A DNA stretch of 5,525 nucleotides, from assembly GCA_023227685.1 (NCBI GenBank), contig JALNVG010000168.1, forward strand, positions 1-5,525, given 5' to 3'. The DNA comes from Bacteroidaceae bacterium. GTDB taxonomy: Bacteria > Bacteroidota > Bacteroidia > Bacteroidales > Bacteroidaceae. The notes below the pieces were generated by a model. The model saw only the letters and a program-made list of their open reading frames with translations, was not told the origin of the DNA and ran no database searches. The translations under genes and the position numbers were made by a program. Numbering within the stretch: position 1 is the stretch's first letter; each line of letters starts with the position of its first letter. Shown piece by piece: positions 1 to 5,525 of this stretch.

Positions 1-1135
1 TACATTTACAAGTAATGTTGAAGCAAAAGCTTTTGATGAGTCTCTTGATGTCGACGATTTAATGCAGGAGGCTGAAGGAAAATTGTTTGAGATTTCACAG
101 CAGAACTTGAAGAAGGATTATACGCAGATCAATCCCATTATTTCAGAAGCTTACCAGATGATAAAGAAAGCTGCTGCTCGTCCCGATGGATTGAGTGGTC
201 TGGAAAGTGGGTTCAAGGGCCTAGATAAAATCACAGGTGGCTGGCAACGTTCCGATTTAATTATTATCGCAGCCCGTCCGGCCATGGGTAAAACTGCTTT
301 TGTGCTTTCAATGGCCAAGAATATTGCTGTTGATTTTCGGAAACCTGTAGCGTTCTTTTCGCTTGAGATGAGTAATGTCCAGCTGGTTAATCGTTTGATT
401 TCCAATGTATCGTGTATTCCAAGTGAGAAAATAAAAAGCGGTCAGCTGGCGCCTTACGAGTGGCAGCAGTTGGATTATATGCTGAAAAATCTAATAGATG
501 CTCCATTGTATGTTGATGATACACCATCTTTGTCGGTTTTTGAATTGAGAACGAAGGCAAGGCGACTAGTCCGTGAACATCATGTAGAAATCATAATTAT
601 TGATTATTTGCAATTGATGAATGCCAGTGGCATGAGTTACGGTAACCGTCAGGAGGAGGTGAGTACAATTTCACGATCATTGAAAGGATTGGCTAAGGAA
701 TTAAATATCCCTATTGTAGCATTATCGCAATTGAATCGTGGTGTTGAAACGCGTGAAGGAGCCGATGGTAAACGTCCTCAATTGAGTGATTTACGTGAGT
801 CAGGTGCAATAGAACAGGATGCCGATTTAGTTTGTTTTATACATCGTCCCGAATATTATAAAATATTTACTGATCCTGCAGGAAATGACTTGCACGGTAT
901 GGGTGAAATTATTATTGCCAAGCATCGTAATGGTGCCGTCGGTGATGTTAAACTTCGATTTAAGGCCGAACAGACATTGTTTACGAACCCTGATGATGAT
1001 ATACCGATGCCTGAAGTAGGTGCTATGGTAGGTTCTCGCATGAATGGGGGACAGCAGTCAGTTTCTGTGTCTCCAGAAAAATCTATTCAGTCAGATAATC
1101 CATTCAGAGGTGAATTGACGGATGTTCCGTTCTAA
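1..1135 (+). CDS. dnaB: Replicative DNA helicase DnaB, C-terminal part (5' truncated by window edge)
   Basis: DnaB is the hexameric 5'-3' helicase that unwinds DNA at the replication fork and works with primase. The frame is open from base 2, so the ATG at 62 is internal and the true start lies upstream. About 377 residues are visible; the N-terminal primase-interacting domain is missing. Counting from Met at base 62, the RecA-like core holds Walker A ARPAMGKT (71-78), the catalytic Glu in FSLEMS (Glu102), Walker B IIIIDYLQL (Asp181), the sensor Gln in ALSQLNRG (Gln223), DLRESGAIEQDADL (243-256), and the arginine-finger motif KHRNG (Arg289). All key residues are present and no intein interrupts the core. 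A polar tail of about 45 residues follows, longer than in E. coli DnaB and ending DVPF. The stop is at 1133-1135. No hairpin terminator is visible after it, only a run of eight T at 1149-1156. The family call is very secure. Confidence 0.97.
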   Translation, partial: TFTSNVEAKAFDESLDVDDLMQEAEGKLFEISQQNLKKDYTQINPIISEAYQMIKKAAARPDGLSGLESGFKGLDKITGGWQRSDLIIIAARPAMGKTAFVLSMAKNIAVDFRKPVAFFSLEMSNVQLVNRLISNVSCIPSEKIKSGQLAPYEWQQLDYMLKNLIDAPLYVDDTPSLSVFELRTKARRLVREHHVEIIIIDYLQLMNASGMSYGNRQEEVSTISRSLKGLAKELNIPIVALSQLNRGVETREGADGKRPQLSDLRESGAIEQDADLVCFIHRPEYYKIFTDPAGNDLHGMGEIIIAKHRNGAVGDVKLRFKAEQTLFTNPDDDIPMPEVGAMVGSRMNGGQQSVSVSPEKSIQSDNPFRGELTDVPF

Positions 1136-1232
1136 ATTAATACTCTTATTTTTTTTACTCGTTTACAGTGACTTACAGGCTCGTCAATTATAAAAAGTTG
1201 GATTATATACTTATTCTCCCAAAAATTCTTAT

Positions 1233-1240
1233 TAATTTTG
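1233..1240 (+). promoter_or_regulatory. Candidate Bacteroides-type -7 promoter element upstream of pheT
   Basis: TAATTTTG followed by C matches the Bacteroidales primary sigma-factor -7 consensus TAnnTTTG exactly. It sits 36 bases before the pheT ATG, which would give a leader of roughly 25-30 bases. No TTTG or TTG -33 element is visible at the expected 19-21 base spacing, so the call rests on the -7 box and its position alone. Such boxes arise by chance in AT-rich spacers. Confidence 0.45.
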
Positions 1241-1276
1241 CGAGTCAAAATATGAATAATAAATAATTAATATAAT

Positions 1277-3742
1277 ATGAATATTTCTTATAATTGGCTG
1301 AAAGAATATGTTGATTTTGATCTAACTCCAAATGAAGTAGCTGATGCTCTTACCTCCATCGGTCTTGAAACCGGTAGTGTTGATGAAGTTCAAAGTGTAA
1401 AAGGTGGTATGCAAGGATTGGTTATAGGCGAAGTGTTGACTTGTGTGAGTCATCCTGATTCAGACCATTTACATGTTACTACTATCAATTTGGGCAGTGG
1501 GGAACCGGAACAGATTGTTTGCGGTGCACCGAATGTAGCTGTCGGACAAAAAGTTGTTGTTGCTACACTTGGTGCTAAGTTATATGACGGTGACAACTGC
1601 ATTACAATTAAAAAATCAAAATTGCGCGGTGTAGAATCAAATGGTATGCTTTGTGCCGAAGATGAAATAGGTGTTGGAACCGATCATTCAGGTATTATTG
1701 TATTACCGGCAGATGTTAAACCCGGTATGTTGGCTAAAGATTATTATGGAGTTAAAACTGATTATTTATTTGAAGTAGATATTACACCTAATCGTGCTGA
1801 TGCCTGTTCTCATTATGGTGTTGCGCGTGATCTATACGCCTATCTCCTTCGTCATGGTGTGACGACTACGTTGAAACGTCCGTCGGTCAATACTTTCAAG
1901 GTAGAAAACCAAGATGTTGATATTGATATAACAATAGAGAATGCTGAAGCTTGCCCACACTATACAGGTGTTGCAATAAAGGGAGTGATGGTAAAAGAGA
2001 GTCCTGAATGGTTGCAGGATAAGCTGCGTATAATTGGTTTGCGTCCCATAAATAATATTGTAGATATCACGAATTATATTGTTCATGCTTTTGGACAGCC
2101 CTTACATTGCTTTGATGCAGATAAAATTAAGGGCAATAAGATAATTGTAAAAACATTACCCGAAGGTACACCTTTTGTTACATTAGATGGCATTGAACAT
2201 AAGTTAGATAAAAAAGACTTGATGATTTGTAATGCCGAAGAACCGATGTGTATTGCTGGTGTCTTTGGCGGTTTAGATTCCGGAACAACAGAGACTTCGA
2301 AGAATATATTTCTTGAGAGTGCATATTTTCATCCGACATGGATTAGAAAAGCTGCTCGTCGTTATGGATTGAATACTGATGCATCTTTCAGATATGAACG
2401 TGGTATCGATCCTAATAATCAAATTTATTGCTTGAAGATGGCAGCTTTGATGGTGAAAGAGTTAGCAGGAGGCATTATTTCTAGTGATATCAAAGATGTT
2501 AGTCATGCTATTTTCCCCGATTTTATAGTTCACCTTACTTATAATGAAGTAAATTCACTTATAGGCAAGGTCATTCCTGTTGAAATGATCAAGAATATAG
2601 TTACGAGTCTTGAAATGAAGATTTCAGAGGAAACGCCGGAAGGTTTGACATTAGCTGTTCCACCGTATCGTGTAGATGTTCAACGTCCTTGTGATGTGAT
2701 AGAAGATATTCTTCGTATCTATGGATATAATAACGTAGAGATACTGGATACTTTGAAATCGAGTTTGACTACTAAAGGGGATATTGATAGATCAGTCAAG
2801 TTGCAGAATATCATTTCAGAGCAATTGGTTGGTTGCGGATTCAACGAAATCATGAATAATTCGCTGACTCGCTCTTCTTACTATAATGAATTGAAATTTT
2901 ATCCTGCTGATCATGAGGTAAAATTACTCAATCCATTGAGTAATGATTTGAATGTAATGCGTCAAACTTTATTGTTCGGTGGTTTGGAAAGTATATCACA
3001 TAATGTGAATAGAAAGAATGCTGATTTGAGGTTTTTCGAATTTGGTAATTGTTATTATTTTGATGCTGCCAAGAAAAATCCTGATAAGGTGCTTGGTGCT
3101 TATTCAGAAGATTACCATTTGGGTTTATGGATTACAGGAAAGATGGCAGTTAATTCTTGGGCTCATTCAGAAGAAGATAGTTCGGTGTACCAATTAAAGG
3201 CATATGTAGAGAATATTTTCAAACGTATGGGGCTGATGAATGCACATGATCTTACAATTGATAATTTGACTGATGACATTTTTTCTACAGCTTTGTCTTT
3301 TAATACACGTGGAGGAAAGCGTCTTGCTTCATTTGGTGTAGTTGCCAGGAGTATTCTCAAACCATTTGATATTGACAATGATGTTTATTTTGCTGATATT
3401 AATTGGAAGGAAATGATGAAAGCTATTCGAACTGTTCAAACGAATTATAAGGAATTGCCTAAATATCCGGCTGTTAGAAGAGATTTAGCATTGTTGGTGG
3501 ACAAGAACTTGAAGTTTTCGGAGATAGAAAAGGAGGCTTATGCTACAGAGAAGAAACTTTTGAAAGAGGTTTCTTTGTTTGATGTCTACGAAGGTAAGAA
3601 TTTGCCTGATGGGAAAAAGTCTTATGCTGTTAGTTTTATGCTTCAGGATGAGGCACAAACCTTGAATGAAAAGACAATTGACAAGATTATGACTAAATTA
3701 ATTAAGAATTTTGAAACAAAACTAGGTGCTTTGTTGAGATAA
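1277..3742 (+). CDS. pheT: Phenylalanine--tRNA ligase beta subunit
   Basis: PheT pairs with PheS in an alpha2-beta2 enzyme that charges tRNA-Phe with phenylalanine; the beta chain binds tRNA and edits mischarged Tyr-tRNA-Phe. At 821 residues it is the usual full length. Visible parts in order: N-terminal MNISYNWLKEYV; EMAP-II-like tRNA-binding OB fold about 42-155 (GEVLTCVSHPDSDHL, IVCGAPNV, SNGMLC); the TPNRADACSHYGVARD motif near 170-185; the B3/B4 editing domain about 215-390 with GQPLHCFD, LESAYF and TDASFRYERG, where Glu347, Thr367 and Ala369 probably match the E. coli editing-site residues; the B5 domain with PPYRVDVQRPCDVIEDI near 462-478; the catalytic-like fold about 500-710; and a C-terminal FDX-ACB anticodon-binding domain about 728-821 (KYPAVRRDLALLVD). 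The start matches the family N-terminus, although no Shine-Dalgarno sequence precedes it. pheS is not in this window, so the usual pheS-pheT pair is split here. Confidence 0.98.
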   Translation: MNISYNWLKEYVDFDLTPNEVADALTSIGLETGSVDEVQSVKGGMQGLVIGEVLTCVSHPDSDHLHVTTINLGSGEPEQIVCGAPNVAVGQKVVVATLGAKLYDGDNCITIKKSKLRGVESNGMLCAEDEIGVGTDHSGIIVLPADVKPGMLAKDYYGVKTDYLFEVDITPNRADACSHYGVARDLYAYLLRHGVTTTLKRPSVNTFKVENQDVDIDITIENAEACPHYTGVAIKGVMVKESPEWLQDKLRIIGLRPINNIVDITNYIVHAFGQPLHCFDADKIKGNKIIVKTLPEGTPFVTLDGIEHKLDKKDLMICNAEEPMCIAGVFGGLDSGTTETSKNIFLESAYFHPTWIRKAARRYGLNTDASFRYERGIDPNNQIYCLKMAALMVKELAGGIISSDIKDVSHAIFPDFIVHLTYNEVNSLIGKVIPVEMIKNIVTSLEMKISEETPEGLTLAVPPYRVDVQRPCDVIEDILRIYGYNNVEILDTLKSSLTTKGDIDRSVKLQNIISEQLVGCGFNEIMNNSLTRSSYYNELKFYPADHEVKLLNPLSNDLNVMRQTLLFGGLESISHNVNRKNADLRFFEFGNCYYFDAAKKNPDKVLGAYSEDYHLGLWITGKMAVNSWAHSEEDSSVYQLKAYVENIFKRMGLMNAHDLTIDNLTDDIFSTALSFNTRGGKRLASFGVVARSILKPFDIDNDVYFADINWKEMMKAIRTVQTNYKELPKYPAVRRDLALLVDKNLKFSEIEKEAYATEKKLLKEVSLFDVYEGKNLPDGKKSYAVSFMLQDEAQTLNEKTIDKIMTKLIKNFETKLGALLR

Positions 3743-3760
3743 TTTAAAATATTGATTTTG
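3730..3760 (+). promoter_or_regulatory. Candidate promoter for yebC, overlapping the 3' end of pheT
   Basis: TTTG at 3730-3733, inside the last codons of pheT, is followed after 19 bases by TGATTTTG at 3753-3760, one mismatch from the Bacteroidales -7 consensus TAnnTTTG. The spacing fits the known -33/-7 architecture, and the predicted start near 3766 leaves a leader of about 40 bases before yebC. An ATTTTG/CAAAAT inverted repeat (3755-3760 and 3771-3776) overlaps the -7 box but is AT-rich and weak. Read-through from pheT remains possible because no terminator separates the genes. Confidence 0.4.
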
Positions 3761-3806
3761 GCATTAAAAACAAAATATATATATTATTATTTAAAGAATC
3801 GAACCA

Positions 3807-4544
3807 ATGGGAAGAGCATTTGAATACAGAAAAGCTACAAAGCTGAAAAGATGGGGGAATATGGCCCGTACATTTACGCGGCTTGGTAAACAGATAGCCA
3901 TAGCAGTTAGGGAGGGGGGAGTAGATCCTGAAAATAACCCGCACCTACGTGCTGTTATTACAACAGCCAAGCGTGAAAACATGCCGAAAGAGAATGTAGA
4001 TCGTGCCATCAAAAATGCGATGGGTAAGGATCAACAGGATTATAAAGAAATGGCCTACGAAGGTTACGGACCTTACGGAATAGCTATTTTGGTTGAAACA
4101 GCAACTGATAATACGACCCGTACAGTGGCTAATGTGCGTAGCATTTTTAATAAATACAATGGTACGTTAGGTACGATGGGTAGTCTGGACTTTATGTTTA
4201 CGCGTAAAGCGATGTTCACTATTACTCCAAAAGAGGAGAGTATGGATATTGATGAATTTATTCTCGAACTGATAGATTTCGGTGTAGAGGACGAATATGA
4301 CTTTGATAAAGAGGAAAATGAATTGACAATCTACGGTGATCCAAAATCATTCAGTCAAATTCAAAATTATCTTGAGCAAAATGGTTATGAGGTAAAGGCC
4401 GCAGAATTCACACGTATTTCTGCTGAAGAAAAGAATTTATCCGAAGAACAGCGTGAAATAATTAATAAAATGGTGGAACGTTTTGAGGATGATGACGATG
4501 TACAAAGTGTTTATACCAACATGAAACCATTGAGTGATGATTAG
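3807..4544 (+). CDS. yebC: YebC/PmpR (TACO1) family protein
   Basis: This is a full-length 245-residue member of the DUF28/YebC family. It was long annotated as a transcriptional regulator (PmpR in Pseudomonas). The mitochondrial homologue TACO1 acts in translation, and more recent work assigns bacterial YebC proteins a role in helping ribosomes through proline-rich stalls. Seen here: a basic N-terminal domain about 1-75 (MGRAFEYRKATKLKRWGN, then KRENMPKENVDRAIKNA at 55-71), the signature EGYGPYGIAILVETATDNTTRT near 85-106, the GTLGTMGSLDFMF segment near 119-131, then alpha/beta domains to the end with IYGDPKSF (175-182) and a C-terminal DDVQSVYTNMKP (230-241). The start fits the Bacteroidetes N-terminus, which differs from the MAGHSKWANIKH type of proteobacteria. 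The next gene begins 9 bases after the stop, so the two are probably cotranscribed. Family identity is certain; the physiological role in this organism is inferred. Confidence 0.96.
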   Translation: MGRAFEYRKATKLKRWGNMARTFTRLGKQIAIAVREGGVDPENNPHLRAVITTAKRENMPKENVDRAIKNAMGKDQQDYKEMAYEGYGPYGIAILVETATDNTTRTVANVRSIFNKYNGTLGTMGSLDFMFTRKAMFTITPKEESMDIDEFILELIDFGVEDEYDFDKEENELTIYGDPKSFSQIQNYLEQNGYEVKAAEFTRISAEEKNLSEEQREIINKMVERFEDDDDVQSVYTNMKPLSDD

Positions 4545-4553
4545 TATATAAGT

Positions 4554-4799
4554 ATGAAATATATTTATCAAACAAAGGGTACTTGCAGTAAAGAGATCCA
4601 CTTGGATGTAGAAAATGGTGTACTTAAAGATGTATTCTTCGTTGGTGGGTGTGATGGCAATTTGCAAGGAATTTCAAAGCTTGTAAGAGGAATGGATGTA
4701 GAGAAAATTATAGAACAACTTGAAGGAATTCGTTGTGATACAAAATCCACTTCCTGTCCTGATCAGTTATGTAAGGCTTTACATAAAATGAAATATTAA
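4554..4799 (+). CDS. Small TSCPD-domain protein (TIGR03905 type), function unknown
   Basis: An 81-residue protein with five cysteines: Cys11 in TKGTCSKEI, Cys33 in GGCDGNLQGI, Cys61 in IRCDTKSTSCPDQL, Cys68 in the same stretch, and Cys73. GGCxGN plus TSCPDQL is the signature of a family of roughly 80-residue stand-alone TSCPD proteins. The same domain occurs near the C-terminus of some vitamin B12-dependent ribonucleotide reductases (NrdJ), where it is thought to bind metal; metal binding here is therefore an inference. There is no signal peptide or membrane segment, so it is probably cytosolic. It starts 9 bases after the yebC stop without an obvious Shine-Dalgarno sequence, suggesting cotranscription and possibly translational coupling. 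A strong terminator follows about 50 bases downstream. The family call is good; no biochemical role can be given. Confidence 0.9.
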   Translation: MKYIYQTKGTCSKEIHLDVENGVLKDVFFVGGCDGNLQGISKLVRGMDVEKIIEQLEGIRCDTKSTSCPDQLCKALHKMKY

Positions 4800-4851
4800 T
4801 TGAATATTTTATTTCTGTTTGATATAGATTTTATAAAATAGATGATATAAT

Positions 4852-4886
4852 AAGGGCAGGATATTCTTGGGAGTATTCTGCCTTTT
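4852..4886 (+). terminator. Rho-independent terminator of the yebC-TSCPD unit
   Basis: GGCAGGATATTC (4855-4866) pairs with GAGTATTCTGCC (4871-4882) around the loop TTGG, giving a 12-bp stem with two G-U pairs. AAG at 4852-4854 can pair with TTT at 4883-4885, extending it to 15 bp. Four T follow the GC-rich stem base. It lies 52 bases past the TSCPD stop and about 50 bases before the next gene, so it cleanly separates the two transcription units. The T tract is short, but the stem is by far the strongest hairpin I noticed in the window. Confidence 0.85.
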
Positions 4887-4891
4887 AGTCA

Positions 4892-4919
4892 TTGAAATAA
4901 TATAATTTTTATTTTTTTG
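4892..4919 (+). promoter_or_regulatory. Weak candidate promoter for the C_GCAxxG_C_C gene
   Basis: The gene at 4938 needs its own promoter because a terminator lies just upstream. The best candidate is TTG at 4892-4894 with TTTTTTTG at 4912-4919, one mismatch from TAnnTTTG and spaced 17 bases, slightly short. The box lies in a T-rich run where such matches are cheap, and it would leave a leader of only about 12 bases. Position supports it more than sequence does. Confidence 0.25.
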
Positions 4920-4937
4920 TAACTAAGATTAAGTAAG

Positions 4938-5399
4938 ATGATGGAAGAAAGAATAGAAAAAGCAATAGAGCTATTTAAGGATGGATACAATTGTTCACAA
5001 TCGGTTACGGCTGCATTTGCAGATATGTATGGCTATACTCAAGAGCAGGCATTGCAGATGTCAGCTTCGTTTGGTGGAGGAATTGGGCGTATGCGTCAAA
5101 CTTGTGGTGCCGCTTGCGGCATGTTTCTGCTTGCAGGATTAGAAACAGGATCAGTTGTAGCTGGTGATAAAAAAGGCAAGGCCGAAAATTATAAAGTGGT
5201 TCAGGAACTTGCAGCTCAGTTTAAAGAGAAGAATGGATCACTTATCTGTAGTGAATTGCTTGGTTTAAGCAAGCAAACGCCCTTATCTCCAATTCCTGAA
5301 GAACGTACAAAAGTGTATTATGCTAAACGTCCATGTGCGAAAACTGTTGAAGAGGCTGCAAGAATTTGGGCAAATTACTTGGAAAAGCATCATAAATAG
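4938..5399 (+). CDS. C_GCAxxG_C_C family protein, putative redox-active
   Basis: A complete 153-residue protein of the C_GCAxxG_C_C family, defined by four conserved cysteines and a CGAxxG motif. Here the cysteines are Cys19 (GYNCSQSV), Cys56 (TCGAACG), Cys104 (NGSLICSELLG) and Cys133 (KRPCAKTVEEAARI). The glycine-rich segment SFGGGIGRMRQ (44-54) precedes the CGAxxG motif, and GMFLLAGLETG (61-71) follows it. An additional Cys60 lies inside the motif. The family is annotated as putative redox or metal-binding and is often found near transporter genes; no transporter is visible here. There is no signal peptide, so it is likely cytosolic. The start could be Met1 or Met2, since ATG occurs at both 4938 and 4941; only a weak purine-rich stretch (TAAG) precedes them. 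It appears to be monocistronic, after a terminator and before a fresh promoter. The molecular function is unknown. Confidence 0.92.
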   Translation: MMEERIEKAIELFKDGYNCSQSVTAAFADMYGYTQEQALQMSASFGGGIGRMRQTCGAACGMFLLAGLETGSVVAGDKKGKAENYKVVQELAAQFKEKNGSLICSELLGLSKQTPLSPIPEERTKVYYAKRPCAKTVEEAARIWANYLEKHHK

Positions 5400-5449
5400 T
5401 GTTTTTTTAGTTTTTTTATTACAAAATAGAAAAAAAGTTTATTTATCGC

Positions 5450-5478
5450 TTTACATAGTCTTAAAATAATTATATTTG
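5450..5478 (+). promoter_or_regulatory. Promoter for a gene beyond the right edge
   Basis: TATATTTG at 5471-5478, followed by C, is an exact match to the Bacteroidales -7 consensus TAnnTTTG. A -33-like TTTA at 5450-5453 lies 17 bases upstream, one mismatch from TTTG. An A run (5430-5436) followed by TTTATTTAT lies further upstream and could act as an UP-like element. The surrounding 126 bases after the previous stop hold no gene I can support. Transcription would start near 5485 and run off the window, so the target gene is unknown. Confidence 0.6.
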
Positions 5479-5493
5479 CAAGGAGTATTAGTC

Positions 5494-5509
5494 GGAAGTT
5501 AAGACTTCC
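5494..5509 (+). repeat. Small perfect inverted repeat (hairpin) just downstream of the promoter
   Basis: GGAAGT (5494-5499) and ACTTCC (5504-5509) are perfect inverse complements around the loop TAAG. The repeat begins about 10 bases after the predicted transcription start, so it could be a 5' stabilising hairpin in the leader RNA or an operator half-site pair. No T tract follows, so it is not a terminator. A 6-bp stem can occur by chance; position is the main reason to list it. Confidence 0.45.
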
Positions 5510-5525
5510 ATGTTGTTATGTTTAA

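Noticed and set aside
62..64. ATG at 62 as the start of the first gene
   Set aside because: The same frame is open upstream to base 2, and those residues resemble the DnaB linker region; the gene is cut by the window edge.
1832..2086. Minus-strand open frame inside pheT, and similar antisense frames elsewhere
   Set aside because: They lie opposite well-identified conserved genes, show no recognisable domain, and are explained as shadows of the coding strand.
1277..3742. pheT without adjacent pheS as a sign of rearrangement
   Set aside because: The gene is intact and full length. To my knowledge unlinked pheS and pheT are common in Bacteroidetes, so it is not evidence of a disruption here.
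3775..3795. AT-repeat stretch before yebC
   Set aside because: Short low-complexity sequence typical of AT-rich Bacteroidales leaders; not a meaningful tandem repeat.
4470..4541. Acidic DDDD run near the YebC C-terminus as an unusual feature
   Set aside because: An acidic segment leading into DDVQ-VYTNM is a normal feature of the family C-terminus.
4828..4839. Perfect 12-bp palindrome ATTTTATAAAAT in the spacer after the TSCPD gene
   Set aside because: Composed only of A and T in a very AT-rich spacer, so expected by chance; no neighbouring promoter makes an operator role plausible.
5383..5408. Possible terminator after the C_GCAxxG_C_C gene
   Set aside because: AAAAGCA (5383-5389) can pair with TGTTTTT (5400-5406) before a T run, but the stem is nearly all A-T with a G-U pair and a 10-base loop; too weak to call.
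5510..5525. Start of a downstream gene at ATG 5510 or 5518
   Set aside because: Only a few codons remain before the edge, with no ribosome site and no recognisable protein; either could be leader sequence.

Overview
The window looks like an ordinary, vertically inherited piece of a Bacteroidales chromosome (Bacteroides, Phocaeicola or a close relative). Three things point there. The protein versions are of Bacteroidetes type, for example a YebC that starts MGRAFEYRKA and not MAGHSKWAN. Starts are AT-rich with no clear Shine-Dalgarno sequence. Several gene starts are preceded by the Bacteroides -7 promoter element TAnnTTTG. All recognisable genes lie on the + strand, and base composition is evenly AT-rich. 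I saw no tRNA, rRNA, CRISPR array, insertion sequence or phage gene.

Layout: (1) 1-1135, the C-terminal part of the replicative helicase DnaB, cut by the left edge. (2) 1136-1276, a spacer with a -7-like promoter. (3) 1277-3742, complete pheT, the beta subunit of phenylalanyl-tRNA synthetase. (4) 3743-3806, a short AT-rich spacer with a promoter candidate whose -33 part lies in the end of pheT. (5) 3807-4544, a YebC/TACO1-family protein, followed after 9 bases by (6) 4554-4799, a small cysteine-rich TSCPD-domain protein; these two probably share a transcript. (7) A strong hairpin terminator at 4852-4886 closes that unit. (8) 4938-5399, a putative redox protein of the C_GCAxxG_C_C family. (9) 5400-5525, a noncoding stretch with a good promoter and a small hairpin, apparently leading into a gene beyond the right edge.

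Functionally, the left two thirds are information-processing genes: DNA unwinding, tRNA charging and a translation/regulation factor. The right third holds two small, poorly characterised cysteine-motif proteins. I do not see a new multi-gene system. The most unusual detail is the C-terminus of DnaB: an extended polar tail ends in Asp-Val-Pro-Phe, resembling the protein-docking tip of single-stranded DNA-binding protein (SSB). The two orphan cysteine proteins and the promoter-hairpin arrangement at the right edge are the other points worth a look.
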